Assembly: GCA_902791085.1 (NCBI GenBank) | Contig: CADAUN010000012.1 | Coordinates: 1 to 15,851 of the forward strand | Length of the DNA: 15,851 nucleotides | Direction: 5' to 3' | Source of the DNA: an uncultured Erysipelotrichaceae bacterium | GTDB taxonomy: Bacteria; Bacillota_I; Bacilli_A; RFN20; CAG-826 | Shown: in pieces, positions 8,856-14,625 of the stretch | Layout: each line of letters begins with the position of its first letter | Numbering within the stretch: the stretch's first letter is position 1 | The notes under the pieces: generated by a model | What the model saw: the letters and a program-made list of their open reading frames with translations, nothing else | Database searches by the model: none | Told to the model about the DNA's origin: nothing | Translations under genes and position numbers: made by a program

Positions 8856-9794
8856 TTAACCTTTAATCCCGCCAATCGAAAGATTCGACATGATTTGATC
8901 GGCGAAGGCGATGAAAACCGCAAGCACCGGAATGGCCATAATCGCCAATAAAGCGAAATAAACTGGCGGATTGGTGAAACGCAACGTGTCGTTACCATTC
9001 GATAATTCAAAGACACCAGATGCCAAGGTGGGATAATCAGGCAAGTAAATAAGCATCGTCCCGGAATCGTTCCACGATCCGATGAACGTCATAACACCAA
9101 AGGTAGCAATGAGAGGCATTGACATCGGCAAGATGATGCGGAAGAAAACGGTGTAATCGTTGCCGCCATCGATATAAACGGCTTCAGCATAGTTCGAGGA
9201 AATGCTCTTGAAGTAACCGTACATAATTAAGAAGTTTCCTCCGAAGCCGCCTAAACCAGTGAAGACAACAAACATCGGATTGTTATAGAGACCAAGGCGA
9301 TAATAGAAGGTAAACGCCGCACCATTCGTTCCGAAAATCGGGATGGTCATGCTGGTAAGGACGAACGCGTAAATAAGCGCACGACCTTTAAATTCAAATT
9401 TCGCCATCGCATAAGCCGTCATCATCGGAACCAAAACGCCCATGACGACGCGAAGTCCGCAATACCAAATGGAATTCCACAACATTCCCCAGAAGTTGGT
9501 CTCCACAAGGCCTTTTAAAGAGATGCTAGTGAACGCTAAACCCCAGTTTTTGAATTCCCAAGTTTCGGGGAAGGCAAATGGTTTGCCATAAAATAAATCG
9601 CTGTAATATTGGCTTTCGGACTTAAAGGAATTAAGCACCAGCCACAAAACTGGATAAAGCAGCAAAATTGCCCAAATTAAGAAGATGATAAACGCGATGA
9701 TATAGATGATACGATCGTGCACCGAAAGCTTGCTGTTCGCAGATTGCCTAGGACGGTAAGGCCGATTTTTGAGTGAAAACAAAGCGCTTTTCAT
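8856..9794 (-). CDS. CUT1 sugar ABC transporter permease (MalG/UgpE/YtcP-like)
   Basis: This 312-residue inner-membrane permease has a basic N-terminal tail, a first membrane span at about residues 30-52, and a periplasmic-type loop with F-x-x-W-x-x-A-F, as seen in MalG-type permeases. About five further spans follow. The EAA loop that docks on the ATPase is clear: Y202-AEAVYIDGGNDYTVFFRIILP, with E204, A205 and G210-G211. It forms a heterodimer with the permease encoded immediately upstream. The start at ATG 9794 is 2 nt after the stop of that gene, and its GGAG ribosome binding site lies inside the upstream gene's last codons, so translation is probably coupled. No ATPase is encoded in this operon. 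The energy source is probably a shared MalK/MsmK-like ATPase. Confidence 0.95.
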   Translation of the reverse strand: MKSALFSLKNRPYRPRQSANSKLSVHDRIIYIIAFIIFLIWAILLLYPVLWLVLNSFKSESQYYSDLFYGKPFAFPETWEFKNWGLAFTSISLKGLVETNFWGMLWNSIWYCGLRVVMGVLVPMMTAYAMAKFEFKGRALIYAFVLTSMTIPIFGTNGAAFTFYYRLGLYNNPMFVVFTGLGGFGGNFLIMYGYFKSISSNYAEAVYIDGGNDYTVFFRIILPMSMPLIATFGVMTFIGSWNDSGTMLIYLPDYPTLASGVFELSNGNDTLRFTNPPVYFALLAIMAIPVLAVFIAFADQIMSNLSIGGIKG

Positions 9795-9796
9795 CG

Positions 9797-10753
9797 TTAA
9801 TACTCCACGGTTGAGAATTTCTCAGCCAAATGTCTGACAAGGAAGACAATGGGAAGGTTGATAAGGGTGAAGCAAAGGCCAAGGGCAGAAATATAACCGT
9901 ATTTGCCAATGCCTGTTGTTCCATTCGTATAGACCGTATAGAAGAACCAGTTCGCAATGTTTTGCGCTCCTGGCGGGTTGCCGAAGAGGAAGGTTGGCGG
10001 CCCTGCGTTCAAGATGGCACTGACATCGAGCAACAAAGTCATCATAAAAGTCGGCATAATCAACGGGAAAATCACGTGAATGAATTCTTGGAACGGAGTT
10101 AATCCATCGATTTTGCCAGCATCAATTAAATCCGGCGGAATTCGCGCCATTGCACTGTAGAACAAGATGTTGCCGGCTGCACTGGTGAAGAATGAATAGG
10201 CAATCAAAGCCCATTTCGCGGTTTTTTCGTTATAAAGGATTCCTTCTTCAGGGACGTGAATATGGAGCCAACTACAAAAGACTTCGAATGGACCTTGCGG
10301 GAAAAGGAATTGGGAATAAGCAATGACCATAACCATGGTCGGAATGATCGACGGCAGATAGAAAATAACTCGGAACGCTTTATACCCCTTAATGCGCTTG
10401 TAAATGAAATAAGAGACAAAGAACGATGCGGGCAAACCGACGAATTCCTGAATGGCAAAATAAAGTAAGGTATTGAGCAAAACCGGGGTCATATCGGCTT
10501 CATAAGGATCAGTAAAACGCTTTACGACTTCCTTAAAATTGTCTAGTGTCCAACGATTCCATGGATCTTTAAAGGCCAAAACAACCGTTTGACCATTAAT
10601 AAAAATCCAATTCACAATCAAATAGATGAGAGGAATCAAAATAAAACTCCAGGCAAAAAATACTTGCCCTCGACGTATCGGACGTTTTTTGTAGTTCCCT
10701 TTGTTTCGACGTTCTTTTGGCGAACGAGCGAAACGCTGCGAAGACGAAACCAT
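9797..10753 (-). CDS. CUT1 sugar ABC transporter permease (MalF/UgpA/LplB-like)
   Basis: This 318-residue permease is the first gene of the operon. A strongly basic, cytosolic N-terminus of about 30 residues precedes the first membrane span (about 31-53). About five more spans follow, with a cytosolic EAA-type loop, I-P-P-D-L-I-D211-AGKIDG, running into PFQEFIHVIFPLIMP. In this loop the canonical E of EAA is replaced by I-D, a common variant in MalF/LplB partners. The start at ATG 10753 is preceded by AAAGGAGAG at good spacing. The gene is transcribed away from the AraC-type regulator across a 183-nt control region. It pairs with the next gene product to form the translocation channel for the bound oligosaccharide. 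Confidence 0.94.
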   Translation of the reverse strand: MVSSSQRFARSPKERRNKGNYKKRPIRRGQVFFAWSFILIPLIYLIVNWIFINGQTVVLAFKDPWNRWTLDNFKEVVKRFTDPYEADMTPVLLNTLLYFAIQEFVGLPASFFVSYFIYKRIKGYKAFRVIFYLPSIIPTMVMVIAYSQFLFPQGPFEVFCSWLHIHVPEEGILYNEKTAKWALIAYSFFTSAAGNILFYSAMARIPPDLIDAGKIDGLTPFQEFIHVIFPLIMPTFMMTLLLDVSAILNAGPPTFLFGNPPGAQNIANWFFYTVYTNGTTGIGKYGYISALGLCFTLINLPIVFLVRHLAEKFSTVEY

Positions 10754-10858
10754 TCGATCTCTCCTTTGCTTTACGTGTTGCGATTACCAGCGAGATAGAT
10801 TATTTGGAATGCAGATGATATCCTTTATCTTCTCGTTATTGGCTAAGTTTAATGTAGT

Positions 10859-10872
10859 TGAGAGCGCTTTCT
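10859..10872. promoter_or_regulatory. cre-like catabolite repression site (CcpA-type)
   Basis: TGAGAGCGCTTTCT matches the Gram-positive cre consensus TGWNANCGNTNWCA at every fixed position except the last (13 of 14). The core GAGAGCGCTTTC is nearly palindromic. It lies about 106 nt upstream of the first permease start and 65 nt upstream of the regulator start, so one site could act on both transcription units. Catabolite repression by preferred sugars is the expected effect. A different LacI-family protein could also bind such a sequence. Confidence 0.5.
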
Positions 10873-10920
10873 TTTTGTTATTGATTTCTTACTATCTAGT
10901 TATAAAATTTGTTTGCTGCT

Positions 10921-10926
10921 GGAGGT
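10921..10926 (+). promoter_or_regulatory. Ribosome binding site fixing the AraC-type regulator start
   Basis: GGAGGT lies 10 nt before ATG 10937. It overlaps codons 3-5 of a longer frame that would begin at TTG 10913, so that longer start is unlikely. A later in-frame ATG at 10952 has no such site at good distance. Confidence 0.75.
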
Positions 10927-10936
10927 TTGTAACGCC

Positions 10937-11860
10937 ATGCCCAATTATATGACAGCGGATCGTAAAGTTTATCTCGATCCAACCCCACTGAAGACGAAAT
11001 ATAACGTAAAAGAGATTTACCAAATCTTTACTTATCTCTATACTCCAAACTTTTCTTTCATGGGCGAAAGCCACGAGCCAATGGAGCTCGTTTATGTGCA
11101 ACAAGGTTCGATTACCGTTTCGACCGCCCGCTACTCCTTGGTCTTAAATGACGGCGACATGCTGATTCACAGACCTTGGGATTACCACCGTGTCAAAGCC
11201 AACGGGGTTCAATGCCACGTGATGTTCTTCACTTTTAAATTAACAGGGGGAAAGAAAGCCCCTGATGAACTTTGCGATCGCATCGTTCATGCCGATGAAA
11301 TTGATCAATTTTATCTAAAAACCATCTACCACCAAGGCATTAAATTAATCTCCCATAACGTAGATGGAAAATCGTTAGGAAGTAATGAGAGCTATTATTT
11401 GGAACAAGAAGTGAAGGACTCTTTGGAATTGCTGCTATTAAGAATCGCCTCGCCTTGCCCTGCTACCAAAGTCAATCAAAGTGGCCAAAGCCCAAGTAAG
11501 TCCAGCAAAATCGTGACCAAAGTATTGACTTATCTAAATGACAACATTGATAAAACCATTCGCTTGGAAGACATTGCAAAACTGTTTAATTACAGCGTTT
11601 CTCGTATCTCTGCCGTTTTTAAAAAAGAGATGAACGATTCCGTCATGAGTTATTTTGTGAAGATGAAAATCAAAAAAGCTTGTGAATTGATTGCTTTGGG
11701 GACGTTGTCGTTAAAAGACATCTCGGACAGTCTTTCTTATGACAACGTTCAATATTTCTCGACCCAATTCAAAAAAGTAACCGGTTTGACACCAGGACAA
11801 TTCCGAAGCCAATCCGCGATCGACGTCGATTATCAAAACATCGTTTTCGAAAAAGTGTGA
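10937..11860 (+). CDS. AraC-family transcriptional regulator
   Basis: This is a 307-residue cytoplasmic DNA-binding regulator. The N-terminal half (about 25-110) looks like a cupin-type sugar-sensing domain: strands around PMELVYVQQGSITV, then LNDGDMLIHRPWDYHRV, typical of AraC effector domains. After a Ser/Lys-rich linker (about 180-195) comes the C-terminal AraC DNA-binding domain. Its first helix-turn-helix begins near R209 (RLEDIAKLFNYSVSRISAVFK) and its second near L257 (LSLKDISDSLSYDNVQYFSTQF), ending in the signature LTPGQFR. The start at ATG 10937 is chosen because GGAGGT lies 10 nt before it; a TTG at 10913 would add 8 residues. It is transcribed divergently from the sugar operon, the usual arrangement for a regulator that activates the neighbouring transport and hydrolase genes when sugar is bound. 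The inducer is unknown. Confidence 0.92.
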   Translation: MPNYMTADRKVYLDPTPLKTKYNVKEIYQIFTYLYTPNFSFMGESHEPMELVYVQQGSITVSTARYSLVLNDGDMLIHRPWDYHRVKANGVQCHVMFFTFKLTGGKKAPDELCDRIVHADEIDQFYLKTIYHQGIKLISHNVDGKSLGSNESYYLEQEVKDSLELLLLRIASPCPATKVNQSGQSPSKSSKIVTKVLTYLNDNIDKTIRLEDIAKLFNYSVSRISAVFKKEMNDSVMSYFVKMKIKKACELIALGTLSLKDISDSLSYDNVQYFSTQFKKVTGLTPGQFRSQSAIDVDYQNIVFEKV

Positions 11861-11879
11861 TGCTTGGTTGAAAAACGAT
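11840..11879. terminator. Possible bidirectional transcription end between convergent genes
   Basis: The AraC-type gene and the DUF624-like gene converge with only 19 nt between their stop codons. An 8-bp inverted repeat, ATCGTTTT (11840-11847) and AAAACGAT (11872-11879), spans the regulator's stop codon and the gap. The loop is 24 nt and the stem is AT-rich, so it is weak as a terminator. I list it because both transcripts must end near here and nothing better is visible. Confidence 0.25.
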
Positions 11880-12719
11880 TTAAGGATTTTCTCGTAGTCC
11901 CTTGCGATAAAAAGAAGGGTAGAAATCTTCATTGATGTATCGATCGAAGACAGCGCAAGAAAAGGAAAGGAAGGCAAAAGAAAGAGGGGAAATCCATAGG
12001 AATGACAGCAGTAACATTCCTCCAAAGGCACCCAAAAACGACACCTTGGTCAAATAGGTTTCAAACGCCCAAAACGGAGCCATCATTAGTCCCATTGCTA
12101 ACAAGGTGACGGGATAAGTCCGAATCGAGAGTTTCAAAGCGTTTTTCAAGGTATCGAAAAAGGAAAGACGGTAATAGACGCTTTGAAGAGAGAACCACAA
12201 AGCAATCGGAATAAAAAACGCTACCAATAAAGCAGATAACACCATTTGAATGATGGTGGAAAAGGAAAGGTTGATCAGAAATTTCGCTAAGGCAACAAAA
12301 GCAAAAGCAATTACGAAACGAAGTCCTTGGCTTTTTAACCCTTCTTTAAAATCCTCTTTGAGAAATATGGGTTCATTCCATAACATCTCCTTGAAAATCT
12401 GAACAACGCCAGAAAAAAGAAAAGCAAACAAAGCGATGGCAATCACTTCTCCTCCGCCATAAATAAGATTAGCGAAAAGACGCGCTTGTTGAATGGTTTC
12501 TTCGTCAGGATTCTCTAAAGAAGCGACGACCGATAGCAAATGGAAATCTTTAAAAAAGAGAACGAGAAGGAACGGCAAAAAGAATAAACCGGTTAAAAAC
12601 GAAATCCAGGCAATCGTCGAAAAACGTTCGCGAAAAATATCGAAATATTGTGCTGGGCGCGTTGCAGGCAAATCGCCCAAAACGAAATCCTTTTGGGCCG
12701 CTTTCCTTTTTCGTTTCAT
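11880..12719 (-). CDS. Polytopic membrane protein, YesL/DUF624-like
   Basis: This 279-residue protein has a very basic N-terminus and about six predicted membrane spans (roughly 36-56, 81-108, 133-150, 158-178, 205-225, 230-258). After the second span it carries FLKEDFKEGLK (119-129), which resembles the F-x-x-x-F-K-x-N-F-K-Q motif of DUF624 (YesL) proteins. These are small membrane proteins of unknown function often encoded beside CUT1 sugar transporters. The protein is longer than the usual roughly 200-residue DUF624 member, so the assignment is tentative. Its ATG overlaps the stop of the upstream gene (ATGA). It ends a four-gene run headed by an ABC ATPase, suggesting a membrane partner of that ATPase or of the sugar permeases. 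It lacks an EAA motif that I can recognise, so it is not an ordinary permease. Confidence 0.75.
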   Translation of the reverse strand: MKRKRKAAQKDFVLGDLPATRPAQYFDIFRERFSTIAWISFLTGLFFLPFLLVLFFKDFHLLSVVASLENPDEETIQQARLFANLIYGGGEVIAIALFAFLFSGVVQIFKEMLWNEPIFLKEDFKEGLKSQGLRFVIAFAFVALAKFLINLSFSTIIQMVLSALLVAFFIPIALWFSLQSVYYRLSFFDTLKNALKLSIRTYPVTLLAMGLMMAPFWAFETYLTKVSFLGAFGGMLLLSFLWISPLSFAFLSFSCAVFDRYINEDFYPSFYRKGLRENP

Positions 12720-13306
12720 TGTTGCAATAGCCGTTTTGCCATGGTCACGGCCCTCCCCTCTTCTCCCGCCTTCGCTTGCGATAAATCCCCTAATTGAACG
12801 GAATTTTTGTTGAAGAACAAATACATGTCTTCTAAAGGAAAAGATAAATCGGAAAGCAAATTCGTTTTCGTATTAGCGTCATAAACCTTGATTCCGTAGG
12901 CTTTCTCGTCATAACGAAGCGCTCCTAAAGAACCAAGCGTCTCGACATAACGAGTGGAAATCGGCGCAAAATGGTAGGAACTTAATTCTTGATTCGTCTC
13001 TGTCCCAGGGAGAATCAAAACATCGCTGATTTCATAACCATAACTTTCTAGCAAAGTGGAATGATAAGAACTATTCTTCGAACTTAACCGATATTCAAAT
13101 TTCTTGATCCCCTCGGGAGGGTTCTTCACCAATTCTTCCCCTTTCTTCCAAGAAGCAGATTCTGTGGTGACAAAGAAAGCAAGCCGTTCTTCTTTTTTTG
13201 GCATCATGATGGTGCGAAACTCCGTGACGAAAACAAGAATAACCACCAAGGCATCCACCACATAAACCCACCAATAACGAGTTAGCGCTCCCTTCCTAGT
13301 TTTCAT
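12716..13306 (-). CDS. Single-span membrane-anchored extracytoplasmic protein of unknown function
   Basis: This 196-residue protein has a short basic start (KTRK), one membrane span at about residues 11-29, and a soluble domain of about 160 residues predicted to face outward by the positive-inside rule. No lipobox is present. The soluble part has an alpha/beta feel and faint likeness to pieces of sugar-binding proteins: DVLILPGTE in the middle, YDEKAYGIKVYD later, and a C-terminal helix after a FNKNSVQLGDL stretch. I do not assign a family on this basis. A GAGGA site lies 6 nt before its ATG, and its start overlaps the upstream stop (GCATGA); its own stop overlaps the next ATG. Such coupling argues for a fixed-ratio complex with the ATPase and the two polytopic proteins. 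It is at most a third the size of a normal binding protein, so if related it is a remnant or a repurposed domain. Confidence 0.72.
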   Translation of the reverse strand: MKTRKGALTRYWWVYVVDALVVILVFVTEFRTIMMPKKEERLAFFVTTESASWKKGEELVKNPPEGIKKFEYRLSSKNSSYHSTLLESYGYEISDVLILPGTETNQELSSYHFAPISTRYVETLGSLGALRYDEKAYGIKVYDANTKTNLLSDLSFPLEDMYLFFNKNSVQLGDLSQAKAGEEGRAVTMAKRLLQQ

Positions 13307-13785
13307 GCGATTTCCTCATAGGAAAGTAAGACTTCTCCGGATTTCTCGATACGTAACGGACGCCCCAAAGGAGGCAAAGAGCCATTCTCTTGATCCACAT
13401 AAAGAGTTCGTTTCCCTTCTTTGGTCTCCATCTCAATTTCGGTAAGATGGATGCCTGAAGCGATGGTTGTAGGTGAACCAATCAAATTGACACTTCCTTC
13501 TAAGACCTCAGGCGACGATTTCAAAAGAAGGATCCAAAAAGCACTCTCGTGACGTTTCGGGAGCGCATAAGCGGTAAAGAGGGCAATCGCAGCAAATTGG
13601 CCTAAAATGACGCCAACGATGACTAACGTTTCGACCAAGACAGGATGACCAAGCTTAGCGAAAAAGGCAAGTCCAATTCCTACCGCAAACACCATCACGA
13701 AAAGAAGGATAGAAGCCCATTGGGCTTTCTTTCCTTTTCGCTCGTTTTCTTCTTCCTCTTTTAACGTGTGGTAGGTGACTTTCAT
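13303..13785 (-). CDS. Two-span membrane protein with soluble C-terminal domain, unknown function
   Basis: This 160-residue protein starts with a charged, Glu/Lys-rich cytosolic segment (1-22), followed by two membrane spans (about 23-42 and 49-75) and a soluble domain of about 80 residues. An even number of spans and a positively charged N-terminal flank put both ends in the cytosol. The C-terminal domain looks beta-rich (short strands ending in GRPLRIEKSGEVLLSYEEI), perhaps a small barrel. No family is recognised. Its ATG overlaps the stop of the ATPase gene (ATGA), and its stop overlaps the next start, so the four genes are translated as a chain. The cytosolic face makes direct contact with the ATPase plausible, which is inference. 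It has no signal peptide and no catalytic motif that I can see. Confidence 0.72.
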   Translation of the reverse strand: MKVTYHTLKEEEENERKGKKAQWASILLFVMVFAVGIGLAFFAKLGHPVLVETLVIVGVILGQFAAIALFTAYALPKRHESAFWILLLKSSPEVLEGSVNLIGSPTTIASGIHLTEIEMETKEGKRTLYVDQENGSLPPLGRPLRIEKSGEVLLSYEEIA

Positions 13786-14504
13786 AACAAACTGGCTTTC
13801 TTCATTTCCTGGATCAAGGGCAAAGGGGAATCAAAAATCTCAGTTGGGGTTCCTTCTAAAATGTTTTTGCCTTCGTCAAGAACAAAGATTCGGTTGCCGA
13901 TTAACAAGGCTTCTTTGAAATCGTGGGTAACGTAAATCCCGATGCAATTTTGATCCGTAAGAATTTCTTTAACCCATCCGCGAGCATCCTCTCTCGTTTT
14001 TTGGTCGCAATTCGAAAAAGGCTCGTCAAGTAAACAAACGGATGGGTTTCTGATCAAGGCTCTTGCGATGGCAACGCGTTGTTGCTGACCGCCTGAAATG
14101 TGACGTGGCTTTCGAGTAAGGCACGCTCGCAAACCCGTTCTGTCCGCCATCCGATAAACCCTTTCTTTGATTTCTTCTTTGCTTGTCCCCATGATCTTTA
14201 ACGGAAAGGCGATGTTATCAAAGACGGTGATCATCGGATAAAGTTGGTATTCTTGCGAGACAAAAGCAAAATTCCGATCTCGTGGAGCAACCTCATCCAG
14301 CGACTTGCCATTCAAAGAAACATTTCCTTCGTAATCCAATAAGCCAAGAATGGTTTTTAGCAACGTGCTTTTTCCTGATCCCGAAAGTCCGATGACCACA
14401 TTGATTCCCGAAGCAAATGATGCATTAAAGCCTTTTAAAGCGTGGGTGATTGTCTTTTTGTCGATATAATCGACGAATAAATCGCGAACTTCCAAGTGAT
14501 TCAT
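13782..14504 (-). CDS. MalK/MsmK-like ABC ATPase lacking the C-terminal regulatory domain
   Basis: This 240-residue ABC ATPase has all core motifs: Walker A GLSGSGKST (39-47), Q-loop Q84, a MalK-type stretch YPMITVFDNIAFPLK (89-103), signature ISGGQQQR (136-143), Walker B VCLLDE (156-161), D-loop SNCD (164-167, usually SNLD) and switch His194 in VTHD. The tail GTPTEIFDSP is where CUT1 ATPases usually pass into a regulatory OB-type domain of about 120 residues; here the protein stops about 15 residues later. The start is taken at ATG 14504 because the fold begins there. A TTG at 14552 would add 16 residues but lacks a ribosome binding site. The gene heads a run of four overlapping genes. It may energise those membrane partners, or serve the ATPase-less CUT1 permeases encoded nearby, or both. 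Confidence 0.9.
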   Translation of the reverse strand: MNHLEVRDLFVDYIDKKTITHALKGFNASFASGINVVIGLSGSGKSTLLKTILGLLDYEGNVSLNGKSLDEVAPRDRNFAFVSQEYQLYPMITVFDNIAFPLKIMGTSKEEIKERVYRMADRTGLRACLTRKPRHISGGQQQRVAIARALIRNPSVCLLDEPFSNCDQKTREDARGWVKEILTDQNCIGIYVTHDFKEALLIGNRIFVLDEGKNILEGTPTEIFDSPLPLIQEMKKASLL

Positions 14505-14510
14505 AGCCCT

Positions 14511-14539
14511 ATTATCAAATCTTTTGAAATTCAAGTAAA
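14511..14539 (-). promoter_or_regulatory. Candidate promoter of the ATPase cassette, leaderless geometry
   Basis: On the minus strand a -35-like TTTACT (complement of 14534-14539) and a -10-like GATAAT (complement of 14511-14516) are separated by exactly 17 nt. The -10 ends 6 nt before ATG 14504, so transcription would begin at or next to the start codon. Only AGGG-like bases lie between them, too close to serve as a Shine-Dalgarno. Confidence 0.5.
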
Positions 14540-14613
14540 TGAAGAGACGCAAGACGGTTGTTTTTTAAACAAGAAGAAGCAAAAAAGAGAGAAGGGAATG
14601 AAAAATTCTTCTT

Positions 14614-14619
14614 TATAAT
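14614..14619 (+). promoter_or_regulatory. Consensus -10 box before the rhamnosidase gene, leaderless geometry
   Basis: TATAAT is a perfect -10 hexamer ending 6 nt before ATG 14626, the same spacing as on the opposite strand. No Shine-Dalgarno precedes the ATG at normal distance. A GAAGGGA stretch at 14591-14597 is nearly 30 nt away. No fair -35 is present 16-18 nt upstream, so a real promoter here would need an activator. Confidence 0.45.
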
Positions 14620-14625
14620 GAAACC

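Larger units (their letters stand above)
10754..10936. promoter_or_regulatory. Divergent control region between sugar operon and AraC-type regulator
   Basis: This 183-nt gap separates two divergent transcription units, so it must hold both start sites and probably the binding sites of the AraC-type protein. It is AT-rich. A cre-like site lies in it (10859-10872). A TATAAA hexamer at 10901-10906 on the plus strand is a possible -10 for the regulator gene, about 31 nt before its ATG, but no good -35 lies 16-18 nt before it. For the minus-strand operon I see only partial -10 matches, such as TATCAT, without a matching -35. That would fit activator-dependent transcription. No clear direct repeats for AraC binding were found by eye. 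Confidence 0.6.

Noticed and set aside
8690..9016. A 108-codon minus-strand frame overlapping the permease end and binding-protein start
   Set aside because: It is a different frame of two clear genes on the same strand and would overlap both. No independent signal supports it.
9781..9790. A perfect palindrome, AAAGCGCTTT, in the first codons of the second permease gene
   Set aside because: It resembles the core of a cre site but does not keep the flanking consensus at correct spacing. The bases are explained by the Lys-Ser-Ala codons, so a regulatory role is not supported.
10866..10874. The 9-mer GCTTTCTTT shared by the control region and one arm of the 458-476 palindrome
   Set aside because: The same 9-mer also occurs inside coding sequence near 13724, so a shared regulatory meaning is not supported.
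14505..14552. Upstream TTG start that would extend the ATPase by 16 residues
   Set aside because: It has no ribosome binding site, the added residues fall before the normal start of the ABC fold, and the extension overlaps the best promoter candidate.
14598..14618. A tiny frame (six codons) before the rhamnosidase that could be a leader peptide
   Set aside because: Its purine-rich upstream stretch is only 1 nt from the ATG, too close to act as a ribosome binding site, and the frame overlaps the TATAAT box.
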